Below are positions 23,201 to 28,900 of a stretch of DNA of 64,000 nucleotides, piece after piece. Location: contig NC_092474.1 in assembly GCF_047495875.1 (NCBI RefSeq), positions 1,550,001-1,614,000 on the forward strand, written 5' to 3'. The DNA is from Pithys albifrons albifrons. Lineage: Eukaryota > Chordata > Aves > Passeriformes > Thamnophilidae. How positions within the stretch are numbered: position 1 is the first letter of the stretch; each line of letters opens with the position of its first letter. A program made the translations under genes and the position numbers. The notes beneath the pieces are model-generated. The model had not been told where the DNA came from. It saw only the letters and a list, made by a program, of their open reading frames with translations, and searched no databases.

Positions 23201-25242
23201 CCAATGTGCCCCACTGATCCCCAGTGTGCCCCACTGATCCCCAATGTTCCCACTGATCCCCAATGTGCCCCACTGATCCCCAGTGTGCCCCACTGATCCC
23301 CAATGTTCCCACTGATCCCCAGTGTGCCCCACTGATCCCCAGTGTGCCCCACTGATCCCACTGATCCCCAATGTTCCCACTGATCCCCAGTGTGCCCCAC
23401 TGATCCCCAATGTGCCCCACTGATCCCCAATGTTCCCACTGATCCCCAGTGTGCCCCACTGATCCCCAGTGTGCCCCACTGATCCCCAATGTGCCCCACT
23501 GATCCCCAGTGTGCCCCACTGATCCCCAATGTGCCCCACTGATCCCCAGTGTGCCCCACTGATCCCCAATGTGCCCCACTGATCCCCAGTGTTCCCCACT
23601 GATCCCCAATGTGCCCCACTGATCCTCAGTGTGCCCCACTGATCCCCAATGCGCCCCACTGATCCCCAATGCGCCCCACTGATCCCCAATGTGCCCCACT
23701 GATCCCCAATGTTCCCACTGATCCCCAATGTGCCCCAGTGATCCCCAATGTGCCCCACTGATCCCCAATGCGCCCCACTGATCCCCAATGCGCCCCACTG
23801 ATCCCCAATGCGCCCCACTGATCCCCAATGTGCCCCACTGATCTCTCTCACAAATAACTCAAAGTACTTCCTTACACAAAAACTGTAATTAACAACCTCT
23901 GCCTGGTCACACTGTGGGTGAACTGATCTCAGCCTTCCCAAGCAACAAACCCAGAAGGAAAGAAGCAGCCCCTACATGTGCAGGTGACAGTTTATCACCA
24001 GTCTACTCACAATATTCAAGGATGAAGCACCAACTACTGTTCCCACACAACCTGTGATGCTGGGAAGCCCACTGAGAGCAAGTAGACTAAATCTGATTCA
24101 GGAGAATCCCACCATCACTGTTCTATTCCACACAGTTAGACTGTCCCATGGGAGCAGGAAGGCCAAAGTACTCTAAAGAAGCAATTCTAATGTTCCTCAA
24201 GGTTTTATAAGCAGCACTTATGAATCAAAGTCTGGTATTCTTGTAACCATTCACTTTATTAGTCCATTAGCAAACAGTTATAAAGCAATTGAATGTGCAA
24301 AAATTCATCTTTTTTCCACAAGATCAGCCTCAATTAGAAGAATTTAGCCACAGATTAATGATAAGCAACCTCAGCATTTATCACCAAACGTAAATCGACA
24401 AAACATTTTTCTTACAATGCACTATCTCAGTTTCTAACAGAGCTACAGCATCTGCTGTTTGTTCAACTGTTTACAGGATGTGACTGATCAGCCAAATAGC
24501 TTGAACTGATAACCAGGAAAAAGAAAATTAATCCTGTCAGGCCAGCATAAAAAACTTGAAACACTTCAATGATTGTTTCATACACAGTAAGTATGAAATC
24601 TTTTAAAATAAAGGTATAAGCCTTACACTCTGGGAATAAAGCTTTCAAATCCACTCTCACAGAAACTTTCAGTACTTGTTGGCAGCCTTTATATGGCCAG
24701 AAGAATTAAGGGCTTTTATGTGGGTGTTTTCTTTTCTGTGGAGCAGAGCATTTTGCATTGCAGTTCCAACTTATTTTAACCACAGAAACGAAATGAGAAC
24801 GTAAACAGGACTGATGCACAGAAAGTCTTCTGAATCAACAAGCATTTTTCCTTATTTGCACAAACAGACAACCTAAACCGGGTATCTGTCCACTTTCAAA
24901 GGCACCCACGTCACAAGTTAGTCAAAAAGAAAAGGTCAGCATAAAACTCTTCACACAACCAAGGAGTAAATCAGGAGTATGGGGTGGCCTGGCAAACACC
25001 TCCAACAGCTGAAAGCACCAAACCCATCTAGTTTCAGTCCACCCTCCCTGTGTTTTAAAGGCCAGGAAAGGGGATCGCTGCTGTCCCCCGAACACCCTTT
25101 TCCCTGTCCCACCTTTCTTCCTCCCGATGGTCCATTCCCTTTTCAGCAGCAGGACGTGCGGCTCTGCCTCCTCGGCCCCGAGCCGGATCAGCCTCCCCCA
25201 GGGCTGCGGCTGGCTCTGCTCGCCTCCCTCCGACTGCTCCAT
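5196..25242 (-). CDS. CHFR: CHFR: E3 ubiquitin ligase with FHA, RING and PBZ domains (17 coding exons)
   Basis: This is the mitotic stress checkpoint ubiquitin ligase CHFR, a nuclear protein that ubiquitinates mitotic kinases such as PLK1 and Aurora A and binds poly(ADP-ribose). Seventeen minus-strand exons join in frame to 2034 nt, giving 677 residues against 664 in human. The FHA domain is at about residues 30-105, with GR at 40-41, SGDH near 56-59 and NG at 79-80. The C3HC4 RING is at 317-355 (C317, C320, C333, H335, C338, C341, C352, C355). An acidic Ser-rich stretch (SFSDEEGSSEDLLELSD) follows. A Cys-rich region covers about 485-600, and a C-terminal PBZ finger has C648, C654 and H668. 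The linker at about 125-300 diverges most from human. The start was chosen because the reading begins MEQSEGG and runs directly into the conserved PWGRLIRLGAEE segment. Introns 6 and 8 appear to use GC donors. Confidence 0.97.
5239..7354 (-). other. CHFR intron 16
   Basis: This intron separates the two exons that together make the PBZ finger. It is AT-rich, and I see no exon, transposon end or RNA gene in it. A 124-codon plus-strand frame near 5.66-6.03 kb resembles nothing known. Confidence 0.85.
7355..7427 (-). CDS. CHFR: CHFR coding exon 16 (PBZ finger core)
   Basis: The exon encodes residues 640-664, including RPDCYWGRNCRTQVKAHHA. The C-x5-C pair (C648, C654) with Tyr and Gly between is the hallmark of a poly(ADP-ribose)-binding zinc finger. 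It has a TTGTAG acceptor and a strong GTAAGT donor. Met664 is split as AT|G across intron 16. Confidence 0.96.
7428..8450 (-). other. CHFR intron 15
   Basis: GT-AG intron of about 1 kb. It holds no recognisable gene or repeat. Plus-strand frames of 60-120 codons inside it look random. Confidence 0.85.
8451..8558 (-). CDS. CHFR: CHFR coding exon 15
   Basis: A phase 1-1 exon of 108 nt encoding residues 604-640. It includes the conserved segment TVLCYCCGLRSFREL and YQYRQNIPVAELP. It forms part of the Cys-rich C-terminal region. It has a CCCCAG acceptor and a GTGGGG donor. Reading through the donor gives a non-conserved tail, so the donor placement is secure. Confidence 0.96.
8731..8818 (-). CDS. 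CHFR: CHFR coding exon 14
   Basis: The exon encodes residues 575-603 and the first base of Asp604. The reading DYLASRGLTWKNMLNESLL matches the segment after the second Cys-rich cluster in vertebrate CHFR. It has a TTTCAG acceptor and a GTATGT donor, and enters in phase 0 and leaves in phase 1. Confidence 0.95.
8819..9712 (-). other. CHFR intron 13
   Basis: AT-rich GT-AG intron. A 107-codon plus-strand frame at 9.22-9.54 kb has no recognisable domain and lies opposite the gene. Nothing else stands out. Confidence 0.8.
9713..9783 (-). CDS. CHFR: CHFR coding exon 13
   Basis: A 71-nt exon that completes Glu551 and encodes INLGDKCLDGVLNNNHYESD followed by ILK. It has a GAATAG acceptor and a GTATGT donor. 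It is too short to show up as a reading frame by itself, but its phase (1 in, 0 out) fits both neighbours. Confidence 0.94.
9784..10451 (-). other. CHFR intron 12
   Basis: A GT-AG intron of 668 bp. I see no gene, transposon or RNA structure within it. Confidence 0.8.
10452..10535 (-). CDS. CHFR: CHFR coding exon 12 (Cys-rich cluster)
   Basis: An 84-nt phase 1-1 exon. Its acceptor TTTTACAG precedes GTACAGTTTG. It completes Cys523 and reads TVCLQPFCHLYWGCTRMACF then GCLAPFC. The closely spaced cysteines belong to the C-terminal Cys-rich region. The human protein, as I recall it, has TGCY where this one has MACF. The next acceptor completes Glu551. Confidence 0.94.
10853..10972 (-). CDS. CHFR: CHFR coding exon 11
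   Basis: A 120-nt phase 1-1 exon encoding residues 483-523. It includes CTCCFQPMPDRRAEREQNPH, a highly conserved CHFR segment. It has an ATCCAG acceptor and a GTGTGT donor, with Cys523 split T|GT. Its symmetric phase means skipping would keep the frame. Confidence 0.96.
10973..11296 (-). other. CHFR intron 10, with CR1 fragment
   Basis: A short GT-AG intron whose donor-proximal part contains a truncated CR1 tail (listed separately). Nothing else is recognisable. Confidence 0.8.
11207..11259 (+). mobile_element. CR1 LINE 3'-end fragment
   Basis: The stretch carries AGGGTCCCCTCCAACCCAAG then CCATTCTT, preceded by a CAGTTGGA-type motif. This resembles the conserved 3' tail of chicken-repeat-1 non-LTR retrotransposons (consensus recalled: GGTCCCTTCCAACCCAAACC then ATTCTATG). 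Only the last 50 or so bases are recognisable and the terminal ATTCTATG repeats are lost, so the copy is old and 5'-truncated. It lies 37 bp downstream of the end of CHFR exon 10, inside intron 10. Confidence 0.65.
11297..11439 (-). CDS. CHFR: CHFR coding exon 10
   Basis: The exon completes Ser435 (AG|T) and reads QPYIVCRQCPGYRRHSVPAL, then a Gly/Glu/Ala-rich stretch, then PLGDAPSTSANFPA. The QPY-V-CRQCP and GDAPSTS blocks are conserved in CHFR. The part between them is divergent, as in other vertebrates. It has a TTTCAG acceptor and a CAG|GTCTGT donor. Confidence 0.94.
11440..12328 (-). other. CHFR intron 9
   Basis: GT-AG intron of about 0.9 kb, AT-rich, with no recognisable gene or repeat. 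Confidence 0.8.
12329..12491 (-). CDS. CHFR: CHFR coding exon 9 (acidic Ser-rich segment)
   Basis: The exon encodes residues 381-435. It reads DARNKITQDMLQPKVRRSFS, then DEEGSSEDLLELSDVDSESS, nearly identical to mammalian CHFR. It has a TGCCAG acceptor and a GTATGT donor. Its 5' phase requires exon 8 to end one base into a codon, which supports the GC donor of intron 8. Confidence 0.97.
12492..12983 (-). other. CHFR: CHFR intron 8, GC-AG type
   Basis: The intron starts with GCAAGT (12983-12978) after CCAG and ends TGCCAG. A GC at +1/+2 with otherwise perfect donor consensus is the standard form of the minor GC-AG class handled by the major spliceosome. Phase 1 on both sides fits, and Asp381 (G|AT) is restored. 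Reading on past the donor gives KLHSVGSRICC, which is not CHFR. Confidence 0.9.
12984..13138 (-). CDS. CHFR: CHFR coding exon 8 (second half of RING)
   Basis: The exon reads LQPCMHTFCAACYSGWMERS then SLCPTCRCPVERICKNHILN and ends in LVEAYLIQHP. It provides RING ligands C333, H335, C338, C341, C352 and C355. It has a TTCCAG acceptor and a GCAAGT donor. The zinc-ligand pattern is complete, so the ligase domain should be active. Confidence 0.97.
13362..13518 (-). CDS. CHFR: CHFR coding exon 7 (first half of RING)
   Basis: The exon completes Gly277 and encodes a poorly conserved stretch, then KPDKMEETLTCIICQELLHD then CV. C317 and C320 are the first RING ligands. It has a TTTGTAG acceptor and a GTATGT donor. 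A second acceptor-like TTTCAG lies about 30 bases upstream but is in phase 0 and cannot join exon 6 in frame. Confidence 0.93.
13519..13816 (-). other. CHFR: CHFR intron 6, probable GC-AG type
   Basis: Exon 6 runs in frame to AAAGGAG, followed by GCTAGT and an in-frame stop formed by the intron bases. No GT nearby gives the needed phase 1. A GC donor at 13816-13815, with AG before it and AGT at +4 to +6, restores Gly277 with the next exon. This is a weaker match than intron 8 but is supported by phase. Confidence 0.72.
13817..14032 (-). CDS. CHFR: CHFR coding exon 6 (linker)
   Basis: A 216-nt phase 1-1 exon for residues 205-277, in the linker between the FHA and RING domains. It is Ser/Pro/Glu-rich and ends GLEPAKKKLKG, matching the human EPVKKKMRG block. 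The N-terminal two thirds are not conserved with human. It has a TTATAG acceptor and a probable GC donor. Confidence 0.9.
14033..14502 (-). other. CHFR intron 5
   Basis: GT-AG intron without recognisable content. Exon-like frames on both sides run into it, but they lose similarity to CHFR at the splice sites. Confidence 0.8.
14503..14715 (-). CDS. CHFR: CHFR coding exon 5 (linker)
   Basis: A 213-nt phase 1-1 exon for residues 134-205. It contains EEPQPSTSTSNLF, the best conserved block of the linker (human EEPQPSTSTSDLF), and is otherwise rich in Ser, Thr, Asn and Gln. It has a TGTAG acceptor and a GTAAGA donor. The phase at both ends allows in-frame skipping. Confidence 0.95.
14870..14929 (-). 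CDS. CHFR: CHFR coding exon 4 (60 nt)
   Basis: A small phase 1-1 exon that completes Asn114 and reads VAYLYESLNTKHDATQEPV. YLYESL is the conserved end of the FHA region. It has a TTTCAG acceptor and a GTAG|GTAAGG donor. A second GT four bases earlier would break the phase and was not used. Confidence 0.95.
14930..17272 (-). other. CHFR intron 3
   Basis: A 2.3-kb AT-rich intron. It includes a polypurine/polypyrimidine-rich stretch near 16.8-16.95 kb. I see no gene, clear transposon or RNA gene. Confidence 0.75.
17273..17382 (-). CDS. CHFR: CHFR coding exon 3 (FHA, second half)
   Basis: The exon completes Ser77 and reads TNGTVINKLKVVKKQTYPLQ then TGDVIYVVYRKNEPEN. The NG pair at residues 79-80 is the canonical FHA motif; human CHFR, as I recall it, has SG at this point. 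It has a TTACAG acceptor and a GTAAGT donor. Confidence 0.97.
17383..22254 (-). other. CHFR intron 2
   Basis: A 4.9-kb AT-rich intron. The only notable content is the 84-codon plus-strand frame with a hydrophobic segment at 18.46-18.71 kb (listed separately). I see no other supported gene or intact transposon. Confidence 0.75.
18457..18711 (+). other. Plus-strand frame with a C-terminal-type membrane segment, antisense in CHFR intron 2
   Basis: The frame starts with GTG, not ATG, and is open a further eleven codons upstream, back to a TGA. It encodes a polar stretch, then LPPVLIKLVVLALTAAIAFT followed by LYMVESTNPTK, and a Lys-rich tail. The hydrophobic run of about 20 residues near the end resembles a tail-anchor or inner-nuclear-membrane anchor in pattern only. 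An AG acceptor-like site precedes the open part. It could be a decayed retrocopy fragment, a terminal exon of an unknown antisense transcript, or chance. I do not recognise the protein. Confidence 0.15.
22255..22354 (-). CDS. CHFR: CHFR coding exon 2 (FHA, first half)
   Basis: A 100-nt exon that completes Gly44 and reads CDLSFPGNKLVSGDHCKIIV then DEESGQVSLEDT. The SGDH motif is the phosphopeptide-binding loop of the FHA fold. It has a TTTAAG acceptor and a GTTGGT donor (AAG|GTTGGT). Confidence 0.96.
22355..25112 (-). other. CHFR intron 1 (after the start-codon exon)
   Basis: A 2.8-kb intron dominated by a 758-bp minisatellite (listed separately). The rest is AT-rich DNA without recognisable genes or transposon ends. 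Confidence 0.8.
23086..23843. repeat. 20-bp minisatellite, about 39 units, G-rich on the CHFR sense strand
   Basis: The plus-strand unit is CCCCACTGATCCCCAATGTG, with 19-bp variants that lose one C and carry TT for TG. I count 39 ACTGAT or AGTGAT cores. From about 23.46 to 23.64 kb, AATGTG and AGTGTG units alternate, forming a 40-bp higher-order unit. Five units near 23.65-23.81 kb carry a CpG variant (AATGCG). A truncated unit of about 10 bp lies near 23.36 kb. The minus strand, which is CHFR sense, has GGGG runs every six bases. All three minus frames stay open because the unit has no stop codon; this is not a gene. Confidence 0.97.
25113..25242 (-). CDS. CHFR: CHFR coding exon 1 (start codon)
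   Basis: The exon begins MEQSEGGEQSQPQPWGRLIR and runs to EWTIGRKK plus the first base of Gly44. The start matches the vertebrate CHFR N-terminus. The context is CCAAATGG: a C at -3, but a G at +4. An acceptor (TTTTGTCAG) ends 12 bases upstream of the ATG, so the 5' UTR is split and the start codon sits in the second exon of the transcript. The donor is AAAG|GTGGGA. Confidence 0.96.
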
Positions 25243-25248
25243 TTGGCT

Positions 25249-25254
25249 TCACAT
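25249..25254 (-). promoter_or_regulatory. Start-stop uORF (ATG TGA) before the CHFR start
   Basis: If the acceptor at 25256-25255 is used, the exon begins exactly with ATGTGA, and the main ATG follows six bases after the TGA. A start codon followed directly by a stop is known in other genes to stall initiating ribosomes and dampen main-ORF translation. Use here is an inference. Confidence 0.4.
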
Positions 25255-25538
25255 CTGACAAAACACAAACAAAGCCATTCCAGACCCACCACCCCACAGC
25301 GCCCGGGGGGCACACAGAGGGCCCGCTGGGGGCCGGCAGCCCCCGCAGCCCCCACAGCCCGAGGGCTCCCCCGGCCCCTGCGCGGCCGCTGCCTTTTGTG
25401 CGGCGCTGGAACTCCCTCCCTCTCTCCCTCCCTCGCCCTCAGCCATCGGCCCCCGCCGCCAGCCCAGCCCAGCCCCTTCGCTGCGCCCCCACCCCGCAGG
25501 GCCGCTCCCCGCGCGGGGGGCAGCGAGCTGGGGCGGCC

Positions 25539-25541
25539 TCT

Positions 25542-25572
<31 letters not shown>

Positions 25573-25576
25573 CGTG
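25539..25576 (+). repeat. (TCTG)n microsatellite
   Basis: About nine TCTG/TCCG tetranucleotides in tandem in the CpG-rich region, inside the probable 5' UTR intron of CHFR. The last units are TCCG, giving CpG sites. Confidence 0.9.
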
Positions 25577-25634
25577 TGTCCCGCTCCCCCCCACCCCGAG
25601 GGGCTGCCCGGGGTTTCCCCCCCCCGCTCTCACA

Positions 25635-25700
25635 GCAGCGCCGCGGCCCGACCGGCTCCTGTCAACAGCGCGAGCCCCATCAGCTGATCCGCGCGGGGCG
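25635..25700 (-). other. CHFR: Probable non-coding first exon of CHFR (approximate)
   Basis: The coding start exon is preceded by a convincing acceptor, so an upstream exon is expected. On the minus strand GCT|GTGAGA gives a usable donor just below 25635. A GC box and an inverted CCAAT box lie immediately upstream at about 25.69-25.72 kb. The transcription start is not visible in the sequence, and the outer boundary is a guess. Confidence 0.3.
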
Positions 25701-25960
25701 GGGCCGCGCCGCCATTGGCCCGCTCTCCTCCCCTTTCCGCCGCCAACCACCGAGCGCGCGGGCCGGAGCGGCTCCTGTTCCGGTGAGGCCGCGCTGTGCC
25801 CCCCGCATAGGGCAAAGCGCGGCTGTGCAGGGGCTGAAGCGGCGGCGACGCCCTGACGGACATGTTGGGTGAGGGCAGGCTCGCAAACGGGACAAGGCTC
25901 TCGGCGCCATCTTTGTTGCGGGCAGGTCGGTTTCCCCCTCAGCGGGGTGTGTGCTGGCAG
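25640..25960 (-). promoter_or_regulatory. CHFR: CpG-island promoter of CHFR
   Basis: The block is very G+C- and CpG-rich, unlike the AT-rich DNA on both sides. It contains a GC box, GGGGCGGGGC (25695-25704), an inverted CCAAT box (ATTGG at 25714-25718) next to a GGCGGC stretch, and a YY1-like AAGATGGCGCC on the minus strand near 25914-25904. CpG richness extends to about 25.15 kb, over the start-codon exon. On the plus strand, donor-like GGTGAG sites near 25.78 and 25.87 kb would fit a divergent non-coding transcript. Confidence 0.8.
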
Positions 25961-25969
25961 CCGGCCGAG

Positions 25970-28900
25970 GTCACTTCGACGGTCACGTACAGAGAAAAAC
26001 TGTTGTAGTTTAACTCTATGCTGAAGAGTTATTAGTTTGCCAGCAGCGGATAAATTAAAAAAACATACTTGCTGTTCCAGGGACAGGCTTTAGACAGCAA
26101 GCTGGCGCTGGGGCGCCGTCAGGGCCCGCTGATGAGGGTGCACAGGCAGGCGGGGCAACTCCAGTCTTTTTACTCAGGAGTCTCCTACAAACCAAAACCT
26201 GCCATCGCTGGGGACAGGAGCAAGTGACGGAGCTTTCTGCATCTTAAGCGTTGTCAGTTTCTTCTTTGTTGCCCCATCAACCACCTCATTCCACCGTCCT
26301 CATCCTCTTCTACAGTAGATGGAAAGTAGCTTTAAAAAGACACAAAACAGGAAGAAAACCACCCAAACAAGCAAACAAACAAACGAACCAGCAGGTGGAG
26401 TATCTCCTCAGCTCACCAGTGGTGGTCTGTGCCCCTGGCCCCTCACACTGACCCACTGCCCCATTCCAGGTCCCTGCCTTACCTTCCCACCCTCTCCCTC
26501 CCGCTGGGAGCACCTCGGGGAGATAAAACGACCCAAACCAAGACACTCCATCGCTCACCAGCGTCCTGCTCCTGCCTCAGGTCCCTCCCTGGGATGGAGC
26601 TGCCCAGACCCTCCAGCCCCACACCCCCGGGAGCTCCAGCTGTGCCCACGCGGCTGTGCCAGGCGGGTTCCTGCTGCCTTCCCTCTGCCACACACATCCA
26701 ACGAGCTGGAACTTCTTCCTCGTGATCTGTTGGATGACTTCTTGTGCCTCAGACTTTCTTCCCTTGGAGGATTCCTCAGCCTAACCCAAATCTGCTCAGA
26801 GAACCCGGGTCCCAGGGCTGCCGAGAGAGCCACACATGACACTTGGTCCTTTCCTCCTTTGTGTAAAACACTCTCACTACTGCCCACTTATTGACCTGCT
26901 TGTTGCTCTGTATTGGTTTTGTTTGTTTTTTTTTTCCTGGGATATTGACATCGTGTGTACCATATTTTTTCAGGCCACTTAGCACTCAAAGTGGCTTCTT
27001 AACCAAACAAACTGTGGTCCTTTTGCACACTCTCACTGGCAACCTTCCAGTTGTGAATTCCTTTACCATATTCATCTGGAGGACTCAGTGTTACATTCAT
27101 CAAAACAAAGGGGGAAGAAGCTGAGCTGTCCTGGATGTCCCTGCTGGTTGCTGGTTACCTTCTCAATTAGTAATCTCACATGTACAGGGGCAGTGAACCC
27201 TTTTTTTCCCCTTCACTCTAATGATTTTGAAATCTGGATTAAATGAGAAGATAGAAGACATGAAAACAGAAACAAAACACTGAAAAAACTCCATTTGCAA
27301 TTCTTGGCATTGATACTCCTACTTGGTTGACAGGCTTGAGCTCTCAGATGTTGGTTTTACCTTAACCTCTGCTGGAAGCCCTACAGATCCCCTCAGCCAC
27401 ACGAATCTCACAGGAACTTCAGCTGCACAGGAGCACTGATAAAGCAAAATTAGCCAAGTGCAGCAGTGTTTGGATCTGCAGTTTTAACTGATGCCCAACA
27501 CACAGCATTGCTTCAGAGTTCTCAGTTGCACGGGCCCCAAGTGAGGAAAAAACATAAGGACACATGTAAGTAAAAAGTGATGCATGTACTTAAGAGCTTT
27601 GTGTTACTGACCTCAGTCTATAACTCTTCCTTTAGTAATAATACTGTGAAAAAATGGTCTGCATTCCTCCAAAAGGATTTGTCTGTAAAATACCTTGCTT
27701 GCTTTCAACTTTGTCCTCACTGAGGAATTGTGCCTTTTATACATTCAAAGGGAGGCACATCAGTGGAAATTACAATCACTCAAAAGCATTGTCATGGTGC
27801 TTCATTTTTATTACTGCTCACAGTGATTGTAATTGTTATCTCTGAGTGGCAGAGGAAAATACCAGCACATGGGAGATGCAACTAACAGCCCAACAACCAA
27901 ATCTTTTGTGTAAACTGTAGCATTAGCTGAGGGAGGAAGTTGTTTTGTTATATTGTGGCGTTGAGAAAACGTATTTTCCAAATATTCCTGCCAAGAGATC
28001 CCTCTGCAATCGTACCAAGGAATTACTGCACCTCGGTGACAGCACAGAGCAGCAAACGATTGGTTCAGCTCCTGCAGCTCTCCCAGAGTATCCATGTGAA
28101 AAGACAGCAAGTGAAACATACAGCTGGCTTAACGAGTCCTGTGTGGATAGGAGACTCAATTAAAATTAAATTATACAACAAATTAGGTTTTAAATGCTGT
28201 GCTGCTTAGCCAGCCAGACAAATAATAATTAGAGATGTACTGATCTGGTGCTGTGTGCAGTTGACTGCTGGAACTGCTCTCCATGTGCACTCACGACACT
28301 TCCCTCCCAGAGCAGGGCAGTTTTATACCACATTCCAAGAAATCCATCCCTCACCAGGGCCATTTAGTACTTGTCACCCTCCTGAGCTGGGCAGAATGGA
28401 CAAAATATCTTTCTAGAGAACATTTTCCCATCTTTTCCCTCAGTTAATGTTTCTTTAGCAATTTACCTCCCCCTCTTCTTTGTTTCTGGAATCCAGGTCA
28501 CTCTAGATGGAATTAGTTTTCAGGCTCTGAATTAGTAGGTATACATAGATTAGATCCAGGATTAAAAACACCTACAAATATGAATATTTCCCCCCTACTA
28601 ATAGTGATACCCATATCAGCAGTTTGAAAATACTCCATGGAGGATAAATGGACACAAGCCAGAAACTGTCACCTCTGATACTGGTTCTAGCAAAAGAAAT
28701 TTAGGAGTTCCTTATAAAGAACAACATTTAAATCAGTTCAGTTGAAAAGGACCTGAAGGCAGCTACCCAAATCCTACTGTAAATTTTCAAATGTATTTGT
28801 ATTGCATTAATATGTGGAGCTCTCTCACCCTGTTATAGATAACATTCAGAAAGACTGATACTATTTACTCTTCTCAATTTTTATTCACCTCTGGAGAAAG

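Noticed and set aside
23054..23941. 295-, 247- and 186-codon minus-strand frames with HWGSVGHIGDQWG-type repeats
   Set aside because: They are three frames through the same 20-bp minisatellite. The unit lacks stop codons in all three minus frames, and the region lies in a CHFR intron. There are no splice sites or unique sequence to support a protein.
24979..25872. 297-codon plus-strand frame opposite the CHFR start exon
   Set aside because: It is a Pro/Arg/Ala/Ser-rich frame through a CpG island, antisense to a secure coding exon, with no domain. G+C-rich DNA commonly gives such frames.
28735..28780. Possible reverse-oriented CR1 tail (GTTGAAAAGGACCTGAAGG)
   Set aside because: Only a short, poor match to the CR1 3' tail and no ATTCTATG repeat. 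Too weak to annotate.
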